A stretch of DNA of 64,000 bases, taken from contig NC_026490.1 in the NCBI RefSeq assembly GCF_000328475.2, positions 542,073 to 606,072 on the forward strand, written 5' to 3'. Position 1 is the first letter of the stretch. The number at the start of each line of letters is the position of its first letter. The position numbers and the translations under genes were made by a program. This stretch comes from Mycosarcoma maydis (Eukaryota; Basidiomycota; Ustilaginomycetes; Ustilaginales). Of the stretch, positions 9,195-20,221 are shown piece by piece. Under the pieces are notes generated by a model. That model was not told where the DNA came from. It saw only the letters and a program-made list of their open reading frames with translations, and made no database searches.

Positions 9195-12100
9195 ATGTCG
9201 CTATCGCCCACCCTGGCGCCGCCTGGCGCTCTAGCCGAAGTGCGTCTGCTCGGCTTCTTATGGGCTGCTCGCCAAACCAACCTTTCTTTGTTGACAACTA
9301 ATGCAACAAACGCACTCACCAAATCCTTCGATGCCACAGGCATGCATACCCAGGCTGTAGCTATCGCACCAGGCTCCAACCCACTTATTTTTGCGGCTCA
9401 ACTCTCTCCTCTTCTGGTCAGCACAATCTTTGTTGTTGCGCCTCGCTTGCTCCGCGCTGCTCGCAACATCTTTCTCAGTACAAAGCCTGGCGATAGCAGT
9501 GCTGCCTGCCCTCGTTCCGTTTTCAACTACTTTGCACCGTTCGTGACGGAGGAGGATGTACGACGCCATCGGCTTGAGTCGCTCAAGCATTCTGTTCCAA
9601 CCACAAACATCCACGTAAATGGAGCAACGATCTCGGCTATCACCGCGACCCACTTGTTTGGCATGGGGGGATTCGCAAGGCAGCGCAGACGCCTCAATCG
9701 ACTCCTCTTCATCAGTCTTTTTCAGGCAGCAGCATCTGCCGCTCTCTTGGGCTGGACAGTGACGTCCTTCGAACAGTCGCGAGTGCTCAGTGGCCTTTCT
9801 CCAGTCACCGCCTGGATCACAATCTTTTTTCGATTGCTGCTCCAGCCTCCGCAGACGCCAAGCTTCGACCTGGTCGCCTTGCTGCTCTCGCTCAACGTCA
9901 GTGCTTGGATCGACCTCTTCACTTTTGTGCCCGTGTTCACCGCTCCTTCCACCACCGCCAAGCTGGATGCCGTGCTGAACGCTCGACTTCTGCTCAGCGC
10001 CACGAATGCGATCATCTGCATCTATGCTGCATCGATTTGTCTGCGTATGCCAGTCGCACAAGGTGGTTACGAAGCCGTCGTGGATCTCAGCGAACGTGTT
10101 CGACAACACACGGAGTCCGTCCCTAAAGTTCCCTCTCACCAACACTCGGCCGCCGTAGAGTATCGACTCTGTCCTACCTCGCCCGAAGATTACTGCAGCC
10201 TCTACGAGAATCTTTCATATTCATGGATGGCTCCCATCCAGAAGCTGGCTCTAGAGCGCTCGCTTGTTCCTACTGATGTTTGGCGTCTTCGATCCATCAA
10301 CGATACGCGTCTGCTCTATCACAAATTCAAAGCTCTCGAGCAGCCTCTGGAGGCAGCCGGCTACAAACCTCGCCTATTGTCCCGCATTCTACGTGCCAAC
10401 GCCAACGATATCCTCCTCGACGCTTGCTTCAAGCTCATCAGCGTGAGCTTTGCCTACCTCGGCACCTACATTCTGAAAAGCATCCTTGACGAAATTCAGA
10501 TAGCAGCAACGCACCACGAGAGCAGTCCTAACAAAGGCGACAGCCCCTCTGGTGCGCAGTGGACGCCTCGTCAAAGGGCATTTGCCTACGCATGCATCGG
10601 CCTCTGCCTCACCGTGGTGCGTTTCCTAGCCGAGCTCCAAAATTTCCACCACGCTCGTCAGGTTGGTCTAAGACTGCGGTCTACCCTCGTTGTCTCTCTC
10701 TTTGAGAAAGCGCTCAAGAGGCGAGACCTCAGCGGTCAGACAAAGTCGTCATCGGCGGACCTTCCAGACATGTCTGAGAATTCAGTAGAGACGGAACCTG
10801 ACAGTGCCACACCAAGCTCTGTCGTATCTCACAGTCCGAGTGGCTCGGAAAACGGGACATCTGTTGCCGACGCAAACGCTATCGCCGCGAACGATTCGTA
10901 TCTGCAGCCGCAAAGACGAGGAGACGTGCGCCAGAAGCAATCCTGGAGTTCGTCACTCCGCGTCAACAAGCTAAAACAGGTTTCCTTCGACTCGCTTCGA
11001 TCCAAGATCTGGCAGCAATCGCCTCAAAGCAAGAGCAAACGAGCGCAAGGGCTCAAACAGCATGAGGACGAGCAGGGCGCTGACGTGGGCAAGATCGTCA
11101 ACATGATGGCATCGGATGTTAACATCCTCTTGCGCATGGGCTGCGATCTCCATCAGCTTTACGGTGCCCCATTGGAAGTCACCATCGCCGCCATTTTTCT
11201 TTACAAGCTTATGGGCTGGAGCGCACTGGTTGGATTTGGTATTCTAGTCGCAGCGATTCCCGTCAACTATGTGTGGGGTGAAATTGCCGTCAAGAAGCAG
11301 CGCGAATACAGTTCAGCGCGTGATGAACGCATGGGCCTAATGACCGAGCTCATCGACGCCATGCGCTTCGTCAAGATCCAAGGTGTCGAGCCGCAATGGG
11401 AGGAGCGCGTAGCATCGGCTCGACGTAAAGAGATCCACAAACTGATCTGGTCGCGCGTCATGACGTTTCTCTTTGAGCTGCTTTGGACCGTGATTCCTGT
11501 CCTCGTCACACTGGTCAGCTTCTTCTTCTACGTCAAGGTGGCGGGAGAGGAGCTTACTGTTTCGACTGCGTTCACTGCCATCGCTCTCTTCACCATGATA
11601 CGACCACCTCTCAATGCTATTCCCGGCTTCTTGATGGGAGGTCTGATCGCTATGGTCAGCATCCAGCGACTTGAATCGTTTCTCAACGAGCAAGAGGTCG
11701 AGGAAGCTGTCAGTCAGCTCTCCAGGCAGCGCTCATCACCACCAGACAGAAGTAAGGACCAATATGTCGACGGAGCCGATAACGGGATCCAGATGACGAG
11801 TGATATGTATGCCAGCGAGCTTGCGATCAAAGGCTGCAGTTTCTTTTGGCACAATACACAGACAACTATGCGCCCTGAGCCAGGTGACGATAGGACCGAC
11901 GAAGCTTCTGCGAGCGATCCGCACTATTCTAGCTTTAGCCTTCGCGACATCGACGTCAGCTTCCCCGCCGAAAAACTCACGCTAATCATCGGACCGACTG
12001 CCTCAGGCAAGAGCAGCTTGCTCGCAGCCATCCTGGGCGAGATGCTCGAATCGAAAGAAGGCACCGTTGTTCGCAACAAGTTTGACAAGCATGGCAACAG

Positions 12101-14854
12101 TCTTTTCAGTTATGCAAATCAACTGCCATGGCTCGAAGCCGGCAGATCTGTGCGGGACAACATTCTCTTTGGCACTGCCTTTGACGAGGTCAGGTACAAG
12201 TTGTGTATCCAGGCTTGTGCGCTTCAAAACGACCTTGACTCGATGGACGATGGTGACTTGACAAACATCGGCTCACACACTGTATCCGGTGGGCAAAAGG
12301 CGCGTATCTCGCTCGCTCGTGCTTTGTACGCGCGCTCCAACACTGTCCTTCTCGACGATGTCCTATCAGCCGTCGACGCACGCGTGCAGAGCCATATCGT
12401 GAAGAACGCAATTTTGGGACCCATTGCCAGACGTCGTCGGATCGTCATGGTCACCCACCATGTGCACCTTTTGGTCGATCACGCGGCATTGGTGATCAGT
12501 ATGCATAACGGACGAATTCTGCATCAAGGGAAACCTGCCGAATTGCAAGCGAAAGGTCTGGTCCCCTCTTCACGCCACAATGGAAAAGACAAATCACGTG
12601 GTGCTCGGGCAGAGGCAGGGGCTGTGGATCGCGATGCTGACTCGAAGGAATCTGCTCATCTGTCCGGTCTCTCTCCTGACAAAGATGCGGCTGGTGCAGC
12701 TTCAAATGATGGCCTGACATTGGCGGTCACACCGAAGCGTTCGATGGAGCTTGCGTCAGGAGCTCAAACTCCGCGTCTTTTGCACCAGGAGGAAAAGCGC
12801 AGAGAAGGGGCCGTCAGCTGGGTTTCTTACCAAACATACCTGCAAGCGTCTTCGCTTCGCATTTGGGCAGTTCTGGTCTTATTTCTGCTGCTGCTGCGTC
12901 TGTCCGAGTCGTTCGGCCAGTATTGGCTCAAGGTCTGGGGCGAGGCTTATAAAACCTATGCTCTGCATTCACTTTCGTCCTTCATGATGACGATGATGCC
13001 CTCTCGCCTTCCATTTGACTTGCCCCCAGCTGAAGGACACGCTGGCTTCTACTTGGCCGTCTATGGCTTGAGTGGCTTTGCGGTCATTCTGTTCAACAGC
13101 TCTAGGGCTGTCTGCTTCTACGTTGCTTCGGTTCGAGCATCGCAGAATTTGTTTGCGACCCTCTTGGCCAACGTTATGCGTGCCCCGCTTCGATGGTTCG
13201 ACGTCACTCCTGCGGGTCGAATCATGAACCGCTTCGGAACGGACATGGACTGCATCGACAACGTCTTGCCGCAGTCGATCATGAACCTTGGCAACAACGC
13301 CTTTTCGATGGCCGCCTACTTTTTGATCTGTGTCGTGATTGTTCCCGCGTTCTTGGTGCCTAGTTGCTTGCTGGTCTTACTGGGTCCTTGGCTGGTAGGC
13401 GGGTTTCTCGCATGCACGCGGGATATGCAGAGGATCGAAGCAACCTCGACCTCGCCTATCTACGGACACTTTCAGCAGGCGTTGTCCGGCATCGTCACGA
13501 TTCGAGCATTTGGTGCGGAACCGCGCTTGCTCGAATCCATGCTGGATGCAGTCGATCTGTATCAATCGCTGTGGTGGGCTGTTTGCACCATGGAAGTGTG
13601 GCTCAGCTTTCGGTCGCAGATCTTGGGTGGCGTTTCAGTCTTTGTAGTCACTCTGCTGGCTCTGTCGGGCGCCGTGTCACCAGGTTCGGCGGGTCTGGCC
13701 CTGTCGTCGGCGCAACTCCTGTGTCAATTGGCGTACTACCTTGTCAACGACTTCAAGAATCTGGCCAACAGCTTCAACTCGCTCGAACGAGTTGCAGAAT
13801 ATCAACAGATGCCGCGCGAAGAAAACGACCAAATCGTAGCTGGATATTCGACCCGGCTCGTTCCGGCCGCATGGCCGTCGGCTCGTGGGCGCATTGTCTT
13901 TGATAATGTGAGATTGCGGTACGCTGACGATTTGCCTGACGTGCTCAAAGGGGTAAGCTTCGATGTCAAGCCTGGAGAAAAGGTGGGCATCATCGGACGA
14001 ACAGGAAGCGGCAAGAGCAGCCTGGCGTCGAGCCTGTTCCGGGCGGTCGAGCTGAGTGGCGGTCGAATCTTGGTGGATGATATCGATATCAAGACGATTC
14101 CCCTTCAGCAACTGCGTAGTCGACTGAGCATAGTCATGCAGGATCCGGTGCTGTTCTCTGGCACGGTCCGAGACAATCTGGACCCTTTCAACGAACATGG
14201 GGATGCAGAAGTGGTCGATGCACTTGTCAAGGTTGGGCTCGCTTCGCCGACGGGCAGTCGCGACGACAGCGACGATGATCAAGATCAACTGGTTGATCTA
14301 TCGGGGACCGACGCTGGAGCGCATGCGAAGCTGCCTCTAGGCTCGAGTATGCGACTGAGGCTCGATACACGCGTCTCTTCAGGCGGTGCTAACTTTTCTG
14401 CTGGCCAAGCGCAGCTTCTCTCACTCGCGCGATCGTAAGTACTGCAAGCCTGTAGCACCATTACCATTGCTTGACTCACTGACGCACGCTGACGTGTTTC
14501 GCCCTTGTACGATGGTTTGGCTCTTGACTACACAGTCTGCTGCGCTCGACGCGAATCCTCATCTTGGACGAAGCTACCTCATCGACCGACATGCACACGG
14601 ATGCCATGGTGCAACGAGTCATGCACACAGCGCTCAAAGACTCGATCGTCATCTGCATAGCGCATCGTCTCAAAAGCGTGATCGACTATGACAGGATTCT
14701 GGTCATGCAGAACGGCCAATTAGTCGAATGCGGAAGCCCGAAAGAATTGCTCTCCAAGTCGGACACGGACGAAAGCGCATTTTTCAAGAAGCTTTGCAAA
14801 CACTCGGCGGAGTATAAGGAGCTTTGCGCTTCTGCTGGTGTTGAGCGCATCTGA
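9195..14854 (+). CDS. ABCC/MRP-type full-length ABC transporter
   Basis: This is a multidrug-resistance-protein-like exporter, probably vacuolar as for yeast Ycf1/Bpt1/Ybt1 (family inference), moving conjugates or bile-acid-like compounds. Exons are 9195-14434 and 14536-14854. The 101 bp intron (GTAAGT...CAG) restores the NBD2 motif run ending ILILDEATSS. The product is 1,852 aa. Five hydrophobic segments at about residues 60-275 look like a TMD0. TMD1 follows, carrying a Ser-rich insert at about 510-620. NBD1 has Walker A GPTASGKSS (about 932) and signature VSGGQ (about 1028), with LLDD instead of the usual Asp-Glu, which is normal for the degenerate ABCC site. TMD2 comes next. NBD2 has Walker A GRTGSGKSS (about 1599) and signature FSAGQ. 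The domain order is complete and the frame intact. The substrate cannot be predicted. The gene converges on RRP4. Confidence 0.9.
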
Positions 14855-15037
14855 TATTTTATCGTACAGCTTTCAGGCTGTGGTTTTTGAAGAGGTGAAC
14901 TTGGCGTTTCAGGAAATTGTAACTCCAGTTAACTTAGTTCGGAATGGTGAATTATACCAGAGGCTGCGAGTCAGGATTTGAACACGGCTAAACGGTGGAT
15001 TGTACTGCATATTGGGCGTGGTGAGGATGGAAGGGAT

Positions 15038-16243
15038 CTAGCTTGTGAGGGATGATGCGGATTGCAGCTGTTGGACCATGAGCGAGGTGAGACTGGGGAG
15101 CTTGTGCCAGTCTTGCTGTTCTTGGTGCTGGAGGATGGGGCCGATGTAGACGACTGAGATGTGGATGAGGTCGAGGATCGAGGTGTCGGAGATGGGGTGG
15201 TGGTAGGTGTTGAGGATGTGGATGCACTTTGCGACGCGTTGGATCTGACGACGGAGGCTGATTGAGAGGTCCGCGTCGTTTTGGTCCGAGTAGGTGGCAT
15301 CGATGTCCATGCCGATTCCGGAGCCTGCGAGGCCTGTTTGATCGGCTGCAGATGCAGAGGCAGGGGCAGTTGCGGTTGTGGACGAGTTGGACGGCTGAGT
15401 GTAGGCAAAGTGCTTGGCGATCCAGATGTAGCCGTTGAGGCCGATGACGAGGTCGACGTCCAGCTGCAACTCGTCGTGCTTGAGATGGACAAAGTGAGAT
15501 TTCAGACGTTGGATCAGGTTTGGAGAAACAGTGACCAGGATGCCGTTCCTCAGCTTGCCATAGCGAAGCGAACGTGTGTGCAGAGCCGACGAGTTGTCCT
15601 GAAACATCATTTGCACTTCGGCAACCAGTAGGTCGTTTTCCTGGAAAAAACTTCGCATCTGCAACTCGTCACTCTCGATCTTTCGGCGTTGAATCCCCCC
15701 AGGAAGATTGATCGACGACAGTTGAAGTGCAGAGTCGGTCTTAGCGTTGATATCGACCTTCCAGCGTTTCGGACCCACTTCGGTGATCCGACCGATCACC
15801 AGATCTCCCACTTCAGCCGCATACCGCGAGCGCGCCGGGCGCACAGATATCAGCTTGTTGACGCGTTCCACCGTCCCACACATCGAAGACAGAATCTCGT
15901 CCGTGTCCGCTGACAAAAACGTACCGTGACCCTTCATAAACACATGCGAAGACGCAATGCTGCCACCAGTCACCGCAATTCGTACATCTCCCATCTCACC
16001 ATCGTCTGCATCCATCTCGTCGTGTTCCACATCCATATCATCCTTTGTGAACGTTGGAGCGTAGCGAGAAAGACGCCAAGACGACGATGCCGGATGTGTT
16101 TCTCCCGAGTAGTGCACCAGCCGCGATGGCGTATTGCATCCTTCCAATCGACGCTGCGATAATGTTGTCTTGCTGTTCCATGTCGATGGCCGTGAGCTGG
16201 TGGCGTGAATCACAAACGCCGGCAATGCGTCTGCTCCAGACAT
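15038..16243 (-). CDS. RRP4: Exosome complex component Rrp4
   Basis: This is an RNA-binding cap subunit of the nuclear and cytoplasmic RNA exosome, involved in 3'-5' RNA processing and decay. The 401 aa product shows the conserved FMKGHGTF segment of the N-terminal domain. An S1-like region follows (GDLVIGRITEVGPKRWKVDI...), with the ALHTRSLRYGKLRNG stretch typical of Rrp4. The C-terminal KH region holds IGLNGYIWIAK. The first about 100 residues are longer and less conserved than usual and contain an acidic DMDVEHDEMDADDGEM run. The start is the ATG at 16243; the frame upstream opens only at a TTG. No intron is needed, but a spliced shorter N-terminus cannot be excluded. It faces the ABC transporter gene, with 183 bp between the stops. 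Confidence 0.88.
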   Translation of the reverse strand: MSGADALPAFVIHATSSRPSTWNSKTTLSQRRLEGCNTPSRLVHYSGETHPASSSWRLSRYAPTFTKDDMDVEHDEMDADDGEMGDVRIAVTGGSIASSHVFMKGHGTFLSADTDEILSSMCGTVERVNKLISVRPARSRYAAEVGDLVIGRITEVGPKRWKVDINAKTDSALQLSSINLPGGIQRRKIESDELQMRSFFQENDLLVAEVQMMFQDNSSALHTRSLRYGKLRNGILVTVSPNLIQRLKSHFVHLKHDELQLDVDLVIGLNGYIWIAKHFAYTQPSNSSTTATAPASASAADQTGLAGSGIGMDIDATYSDQNDADLSISLRRQIQRVAKCIHILNTYHHPISDTSILDLIHISVVYIGPILQHQEQQDWHKLPSLTSLMVQQLQSASSLTS

Positions 16244-16317
16244 CTTCTCTCCTTCATCCACGATGGTGCTTGTTGTCGTTCTGTAACGAGACCGCTTGCG
16301 AGATACGCGATGATCAT

Positions 16318-16518
16318 CTAGCTGCTGATGGTGTACAGCCAAGAAGAGCCTGATGATGCGATTTTGAGCATCTTGTCAAATTCACCAGGCGTGAACGATG
16401 CACCTTCACGAATTTCGAGACTCAAAATTTCCAAGCGCCGCCTCCACTCATTCACCAGCGTTCGCGTGCGATCAGCCGTCTCGTCTCCGATCGGGGCCTG
16501 ATCCCGATCCCAGCTCAT
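16318..16518 (-). CDS. Possible small protein, 66 aa, function unknown
   Basis: An open frame from the ATG at 16518 gives MSWDRDQAPIGDETADRT and then a charged helix-like stretch (LVNEWRRRLEILSLEIREG), ending in WLYTISS. Its stop lies 74 bp before the RRP4 start on the same strand, so it could be an upstream ORF of the RRP4 transcript, a separate short gene, or an unspliced first exon. Its composition looks more protein-like than the surrounding spacer. I recognise no family. Confidence 0.35.
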   Translation of the reverse strand: MSWDRDQAPIGDETADRTRTLVNEWRRRLEILSLEIREGASFTPGEFDKMLKIASSGSSWLYTISS

Positions 16519-16540
16519 CTTCTGCAGCGCCGAGCCAACA

Positions 16541-16571
16541 TTCACGATTCACGATTCACGATTCGTGATTG
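16541..16571. repeat. Tandem TTCACGA unit with inverted partner
   Basis: Three to four direct copies of TTCACGA are followed at once by TTCGTGATT, so the tract is partly palindromic. It lies just upstream of the 66-aa frame and RRP4. Confidence 0.8.
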
Positions 16572-16750
16572 TGCATTCCATCCGACGTTTGGGCGATTCA
16601 TAGTTGGTGCGAAGCATGGATGAGATTCAATGCAAAAAGACAGCCACTATACCGTACAAAACAAGGTGACTTTAACAGACATGTTGGTACAAAGTTTGAT
16701 CGTACACGTGCGGGCGAACATCCGCTTTAGAGGAGGAGCAAATCAAGCGC

Positions 16751-19700
16751 CTATCCACGGACTCGCTTTAAGGACTCGCGTCGACGTTTCAAGTCATAAG
16801 CACGAGTAGGGCTGTAGTCGTTGTTGCCGCTGCGCCGCTTTTGCGGGCTGATCGAAGCGGGATGACTTCGCGATAGCTCGGCGGAACGACTTGGTGTGCT
16901 GCTGAAGCGTGTCGTGTTTGCGAGTCTGAGGAAATTCTCGGCTTGTTCGAAGTCTCCGCGCGAGGTTTTGAGGTATTCGAGTGCTAACGCTGCTCCGACG
17001 TCGTACGTATCTTGCATGCTGTCCATCCAGTTGTCAATGAAGTTGCGTGCAACCTTGATGTTTCCGTTGAACCGCACGAGCAGATCCTTGCACTGTTGCC
17101 GATTCAGGTCGAAATCCTTACGGAACGTCTCGGCGTCAGCACGGTATCGTAGGCGCGCAGCCTCAAACTGAGGATTCGATCGATTCGTTCGGCTGAGTGC
17201 CGGTGCTAGACTCGTAGCGGTAGCCTCAGGCAAGGGACTCAGGCTCGACAGCTGTCGTGACGGCTGTCCATCCTGCAGGTGTGATGTCGTCACTTCAGTG
17301 GCATGGTTGGTGCTGAGCATCGGTGCACGATCCAAGCGACTGGCACTTGAACTTGACGATTGGGTAACAACGAAAGGCTCTGCAGTCGGCCAGCGCCCAC
17401 GCAGTGCAGAAAAAGATGCGGCGGAGAGATTGCTTGTCGTTTTCTCAGAAAGTGCCAACTCGTCGTCCTGACCTGGATGTAGACCTGGATGTAGAGATAG
17501 CGAGGCGTGGCGAGTTGCTGCGGGCCTTTGGTTTCGGGATGGCGTTGCAAAGTGACCCAAGACACGATCAGAGGAGATGAGCGGCTGCTGCAACTTTGGT
17601 GGGACTGTTTGCTGATGAGATTGCATGTTCGGAAGCGATGGCCGCGAACGAGCCTTGAGAGCGTGTTGCTCCTCATCGCTATCCATGGTGAAGTCGTAGA
17701 AAGGAGCATCGCGGTGCTGGGCGAGCACAGGTGTACCCGCCTCTACCACATCATTGGAACGAGGCGCAACCAAGTGCCCTTTGAGCGAAGCTGATAGCGG
17801 CAGTAACTTTGCTGATGAGCTGGTCGGGTAGACGCTCTGGCCATGATTCGAATCAGCCTTTGATAATTCCAAGTCCTTTACACCTGCATTACCAGCAATA
17901 GAAGGTGGCAGCAGTGGAACTTCAATTTGTCCTCTGTCAGAGGGAGAGGGCTCTGCCAAAAGATTTGCGTCTTGAATCGAATTTTCGACCTCGTCTCGAT
18001 CCTCCATCGGGGGCGGTAGTGTCACTGGTTGGTGCTCCGGCGTGGAGCGCTCTGCGACAGATCGTTGGTCGCGAGGATGCTGGTCGGCAGCTTTCTCGAT
18101 GGCTACTGCATCGCTTGGTGCAGAAGTGGGCTCGTTCGCAGCATCTGGCCGTTCCCTGCTTTGTGACGCTGTCTCAGGCTCCTGCTGGCTCTCTGGGTCC
18201 TGTTGGCCGGACGGCTGGTTGGAAGAATGCTGGTCGGCAGCTTTCTCGATAGCTACTGTATCGCTTGGTAAAGAAGTGGGCTCGTTCGCGGCATCTGGCC
18301 GTTCCCTGCTTTGTGACGCTGTCTCAGGCTCCTTCTGGCTCTCTGGGTTCTGTTGGCCGGACGGTTGGTTGGCAGAATGCTGGTCGGCAGCTTTCTCGAT
18401 AGCTACTGTATCGCTTGGTAAAGAAGTGGGCTCGTTGGCAGCATTTGGCTGTTCTCTGCTTTGTGAGCCTGTCGCAAGCTCGTCTTCACTCTCTACGTGG
18501 CTGGTGCCGTCTTCTTGACCTGAGTCATCACCTTGTTGCCGTTCAGTAATCATGATGCTAGCGATGCGTTTGTAGAGGGGACGATTCCTTTCAAAGTGCT
18601 TTCGCCATCCTTGAGATGTGTGATTGGGGTGAGCGGCGCTCAAATCCTCCCAAAACTTTGAGGTCGGTCTATTTAGGATGCGATTTTGAGCCGAACGCGA
18701 CAGGTTTCTTCCCTTTTCGAAGACCAGATCGACAAGCGCATTTATCAACATGTCCTTTGACGCTTGATCATACAAAGTTTGCGTTTTTTTGGCGGGCTGT
18801 GAAGGAGGTTCGTGTCGCTCGGAGCGTTGGTGTGGGGAATCAGAGTAGCTGCTAGATTCGGAATTTCGGCGACGGTCTTGATTTAGTTTTTGTGAGGCGC
18901 TAGGACGCAACGAAGTGGCACGTTGGATACGGTCCAGGATGGTGGGAGAATACTGCTGTGGATCGGATTCCTCGTCGACGGAAGGCGATGCTCGACTCTG
19001 TGTGAGCAGGTTGGAGAGAGGAGGCTCGGTGAGAGGATCTGATTCCTCCGAGAGAGGCGACTCGAAACCTCGGAATAAGCTGGTGGGGTTCTTGTCGACA
19101 CTGTTGAGTGATGTGCCCGGATTGGGTTGGCGTATTAGCAGATCTTGATCGTCGTCGTCTGGCTGGCTCGAGGCTTGTTGGACAGGCTGTGGGTAGAGAT
19201 CGTTTTGAGAGGGTATGCTTGGCTGGGTTTCCTCTTGTGGTTCTGATTGGGGCTCGGGCGATGCGCAGGGCCACCCATCAGAGGGAGCGGATTGTTCGGA
19301 CTGCTCATGGAGACCGGGTGGGGCTGTGTATTGGGATCTGAGGATGCGAGCTTGAAGTTCGGATGGAGCGTCTTCGAGGGCTTTGCGGCGTGCGACGAGG
19401 ACTTGCTGCTTGAGATTCCAGCCTGTGTCAAAGTTGCTTTGTAGGTAAGTCTGAAAGCTCTGATGGGTATGGGTAGGGTGACGAACTGCAAGCTCTCTGG
19501 CAGCGGCGTTGAGGCTCCAAGACGATTCTGGCTTGTCGACAAAGTAGAAAACCATTGCTTGACGATCGGATTCGGTGAATGGGTTGCGACCATTGGGGGC
19601 GCGAGGAGCAGGCGTGGAACTGGCTTGTGCTTGTGGGGAAGGGTGCGAGAGAGGTGGATCGTACTTGTACTTGGGATCGAGAGAATCGAGCAGTTGGGCT

Positions 19701-20221
19701 TGAGCAGCAGAGTCGAGGATATAGTCGGGCATGACAACGGGGATGGGCTGACCCATCTGGTTGGCGTCTCGAAGCAGCTTCTTGGAGACGGTTGCGAGGT
19801 GTGGATCAACGACGATCAAGTGGGCTTTACCAAGGCGTGGTTCGACGACTCCACCGTGAGCTTTGATGGTGATCTGAAGCTTTTTTGTGAGTGAATGAGA
19901 GAGCTCACGCGGCAGGTGAATGTGCAAGGGTACATCAGGAGACGTGCTCTTGAGGAAAATTTTGGACTTTGAGGCCAAAGCGGTCGAGGTAGAGGATTGC
20001 TCGGAGGATGTTGACATGGCGCCTGGGTTGAGCGGAGGAAGGAGACGATTGGTGTTTGATTGTGTGTCAGGGTCGCCAGGTTGAATGCTTGGCAGTGCGA
20101 GGGTGGAGCTATCGACCATGGGCAGCGTGGCTCGAGAGGTGGAGGCTAGCGCGAGTTGATTGGGTTGCGATAAAGTTGTGACTGGCTTGACGAGCTTGTT
20201 GCTGCTGTGTGATGTCTTCAT
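16751..20221 (-). CDS. RAP1: Telomere-binding protein Rap1 homologue
   Basis: This is a large (1,156 aa) intronless gene. A BRCT-like domain lies at about residues 84-180 (HGGVVEPRLGKAHLIVV...MPDYILD). It is followed by a Rap1-type Myb domain at about 212-265 (NPFTESDRQAMVFYFVD...FQTYLQSNF). A second Myb-like segment is at about 485-555 (SKDMLINALVDLVFEKG...GWRKHFERNRPLYK). A helical C-terminal region (about 1010-1110, FDLNRQQCKDLLVRFNGN) may be a protein-interaction module. The order BRCT-Myb-Myb is that of Rap1 proteins, nuclear factors of shelterin-like telomere complexes. Residues about 570-715 hold a three-copy 50-aa repeat. The middle is Ser/Pro/Gln-rich and probably disordered. The start is the ATG at 20221. 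Whether it binds telomeric DNA directly or through a partner cannot be told from the sequence. Confidence 0.85.
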   Translation of the reverse strand: MKTSHSSNKLVKPVTTLSQPNQLALASTSRATLPMVDSSTLALPSIQPGDPDTQSNTNRLLPPLNPGAMSTSSEQSSTSTALASKSKIFLKSTSPDVPLHIHLPRELSHSLTKKLQITIKAHGGVVEPRLGKAHLIVVDPHLATVSKKLLRDANQMGQPIPVVMPDYILDSAAQAQLLDSLDPKYKYDPPLSHPSPQAQASSTPAPRAPNGRNPFTESDRQAMVFYFVDKPESSWSLNAAARELAVRHPTHTHQSFQTYLQSNFDTGWNLKQQVLVARRKALEDAPSELQARILRSQYTAPPGLHEQSEQSAPSDGWPCASPEPQSEPQEETQPSIPSQNDLYPQPVQQASSQPDDDDQDLLIRQPNPGTSLNSVDKNPTSLFRGFESPLSEESDPLTEPPLSNLLTQSRASPSVDEESDPQQYSPTILDRIQRATSLRPSASQKLNQDRRRNSESSSYSDSPHQRSERHEPPSQPAKKTQTLYDQASKDMLINALVDLVFEKGRNLSRSAQNRILNRPTSKFWEDLSAAHPNHTSQGWRKHFERNRPLYKRIASIMITERQQGDDSGQEDGTSHVESEDELATGSQSREQPNAANEPTSLPSDTVAIEKAADQHSANQPSGQQNPESQKEPETASQSRERPDAANEPTSLPSDTVAIEKAADQHSSNQPSGQQDPESQQEPETASQSRERPDAANEPTSAPSDAVAIEKAADQHPRDQRSVAERSTPEHQPVTLPPPMEDRDEVENSIQDANLLAEPSPSDRGQIEVPLLPPSIAGNAGVKDLELSKADSNHGQSVYPTSSSAKLLPLSASLKGHLVAPRSNDVVEAGTPVLAQHRDAPFYDFTMDSDEEQHALKARSRPSLPNMQSHQQTVPPKLQQPLISSDRVLGHFATPSRNQRPAATRHASLSLHPGLHPGQDDELALSEKTTSNLSAASFSALRGRWPTAEPFVVTQSSSSSASRLDRAPMLSTNHATEVTTSHLQDGQPSRQLSSLSPLPEATATSLAPALSRTNRSNPQFEAARLRYRADAETFRKDFDLNRQQCKDLLVRFNGNIKVARNFIDNWMDSMQDTYDVGAALALEYLKTSRGDFEQAENFLRLANTTRFSSTPSRSAELSRSHPASISPQKRRSGNNDYSPTRAYDLKRRRESLKRVRG
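18078..18480 (-). repeat. 150-bp tandem repeat inside the RAP1 coding sequence (50-aa unit)
   Basis: TGCTGGTCGGCAG recurs at 18078, 18228 and 18378, an exact 150 bp spacing. The unit encodes 50 residues containing ETASQSRE, AANEPTS and VAIEKAADQH. Copies one and two are nearly identical and the third diverges towards its far end. Because the unit is a multiple of three bases, expansion or loss keeps the frame. Confidence 0.92.
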
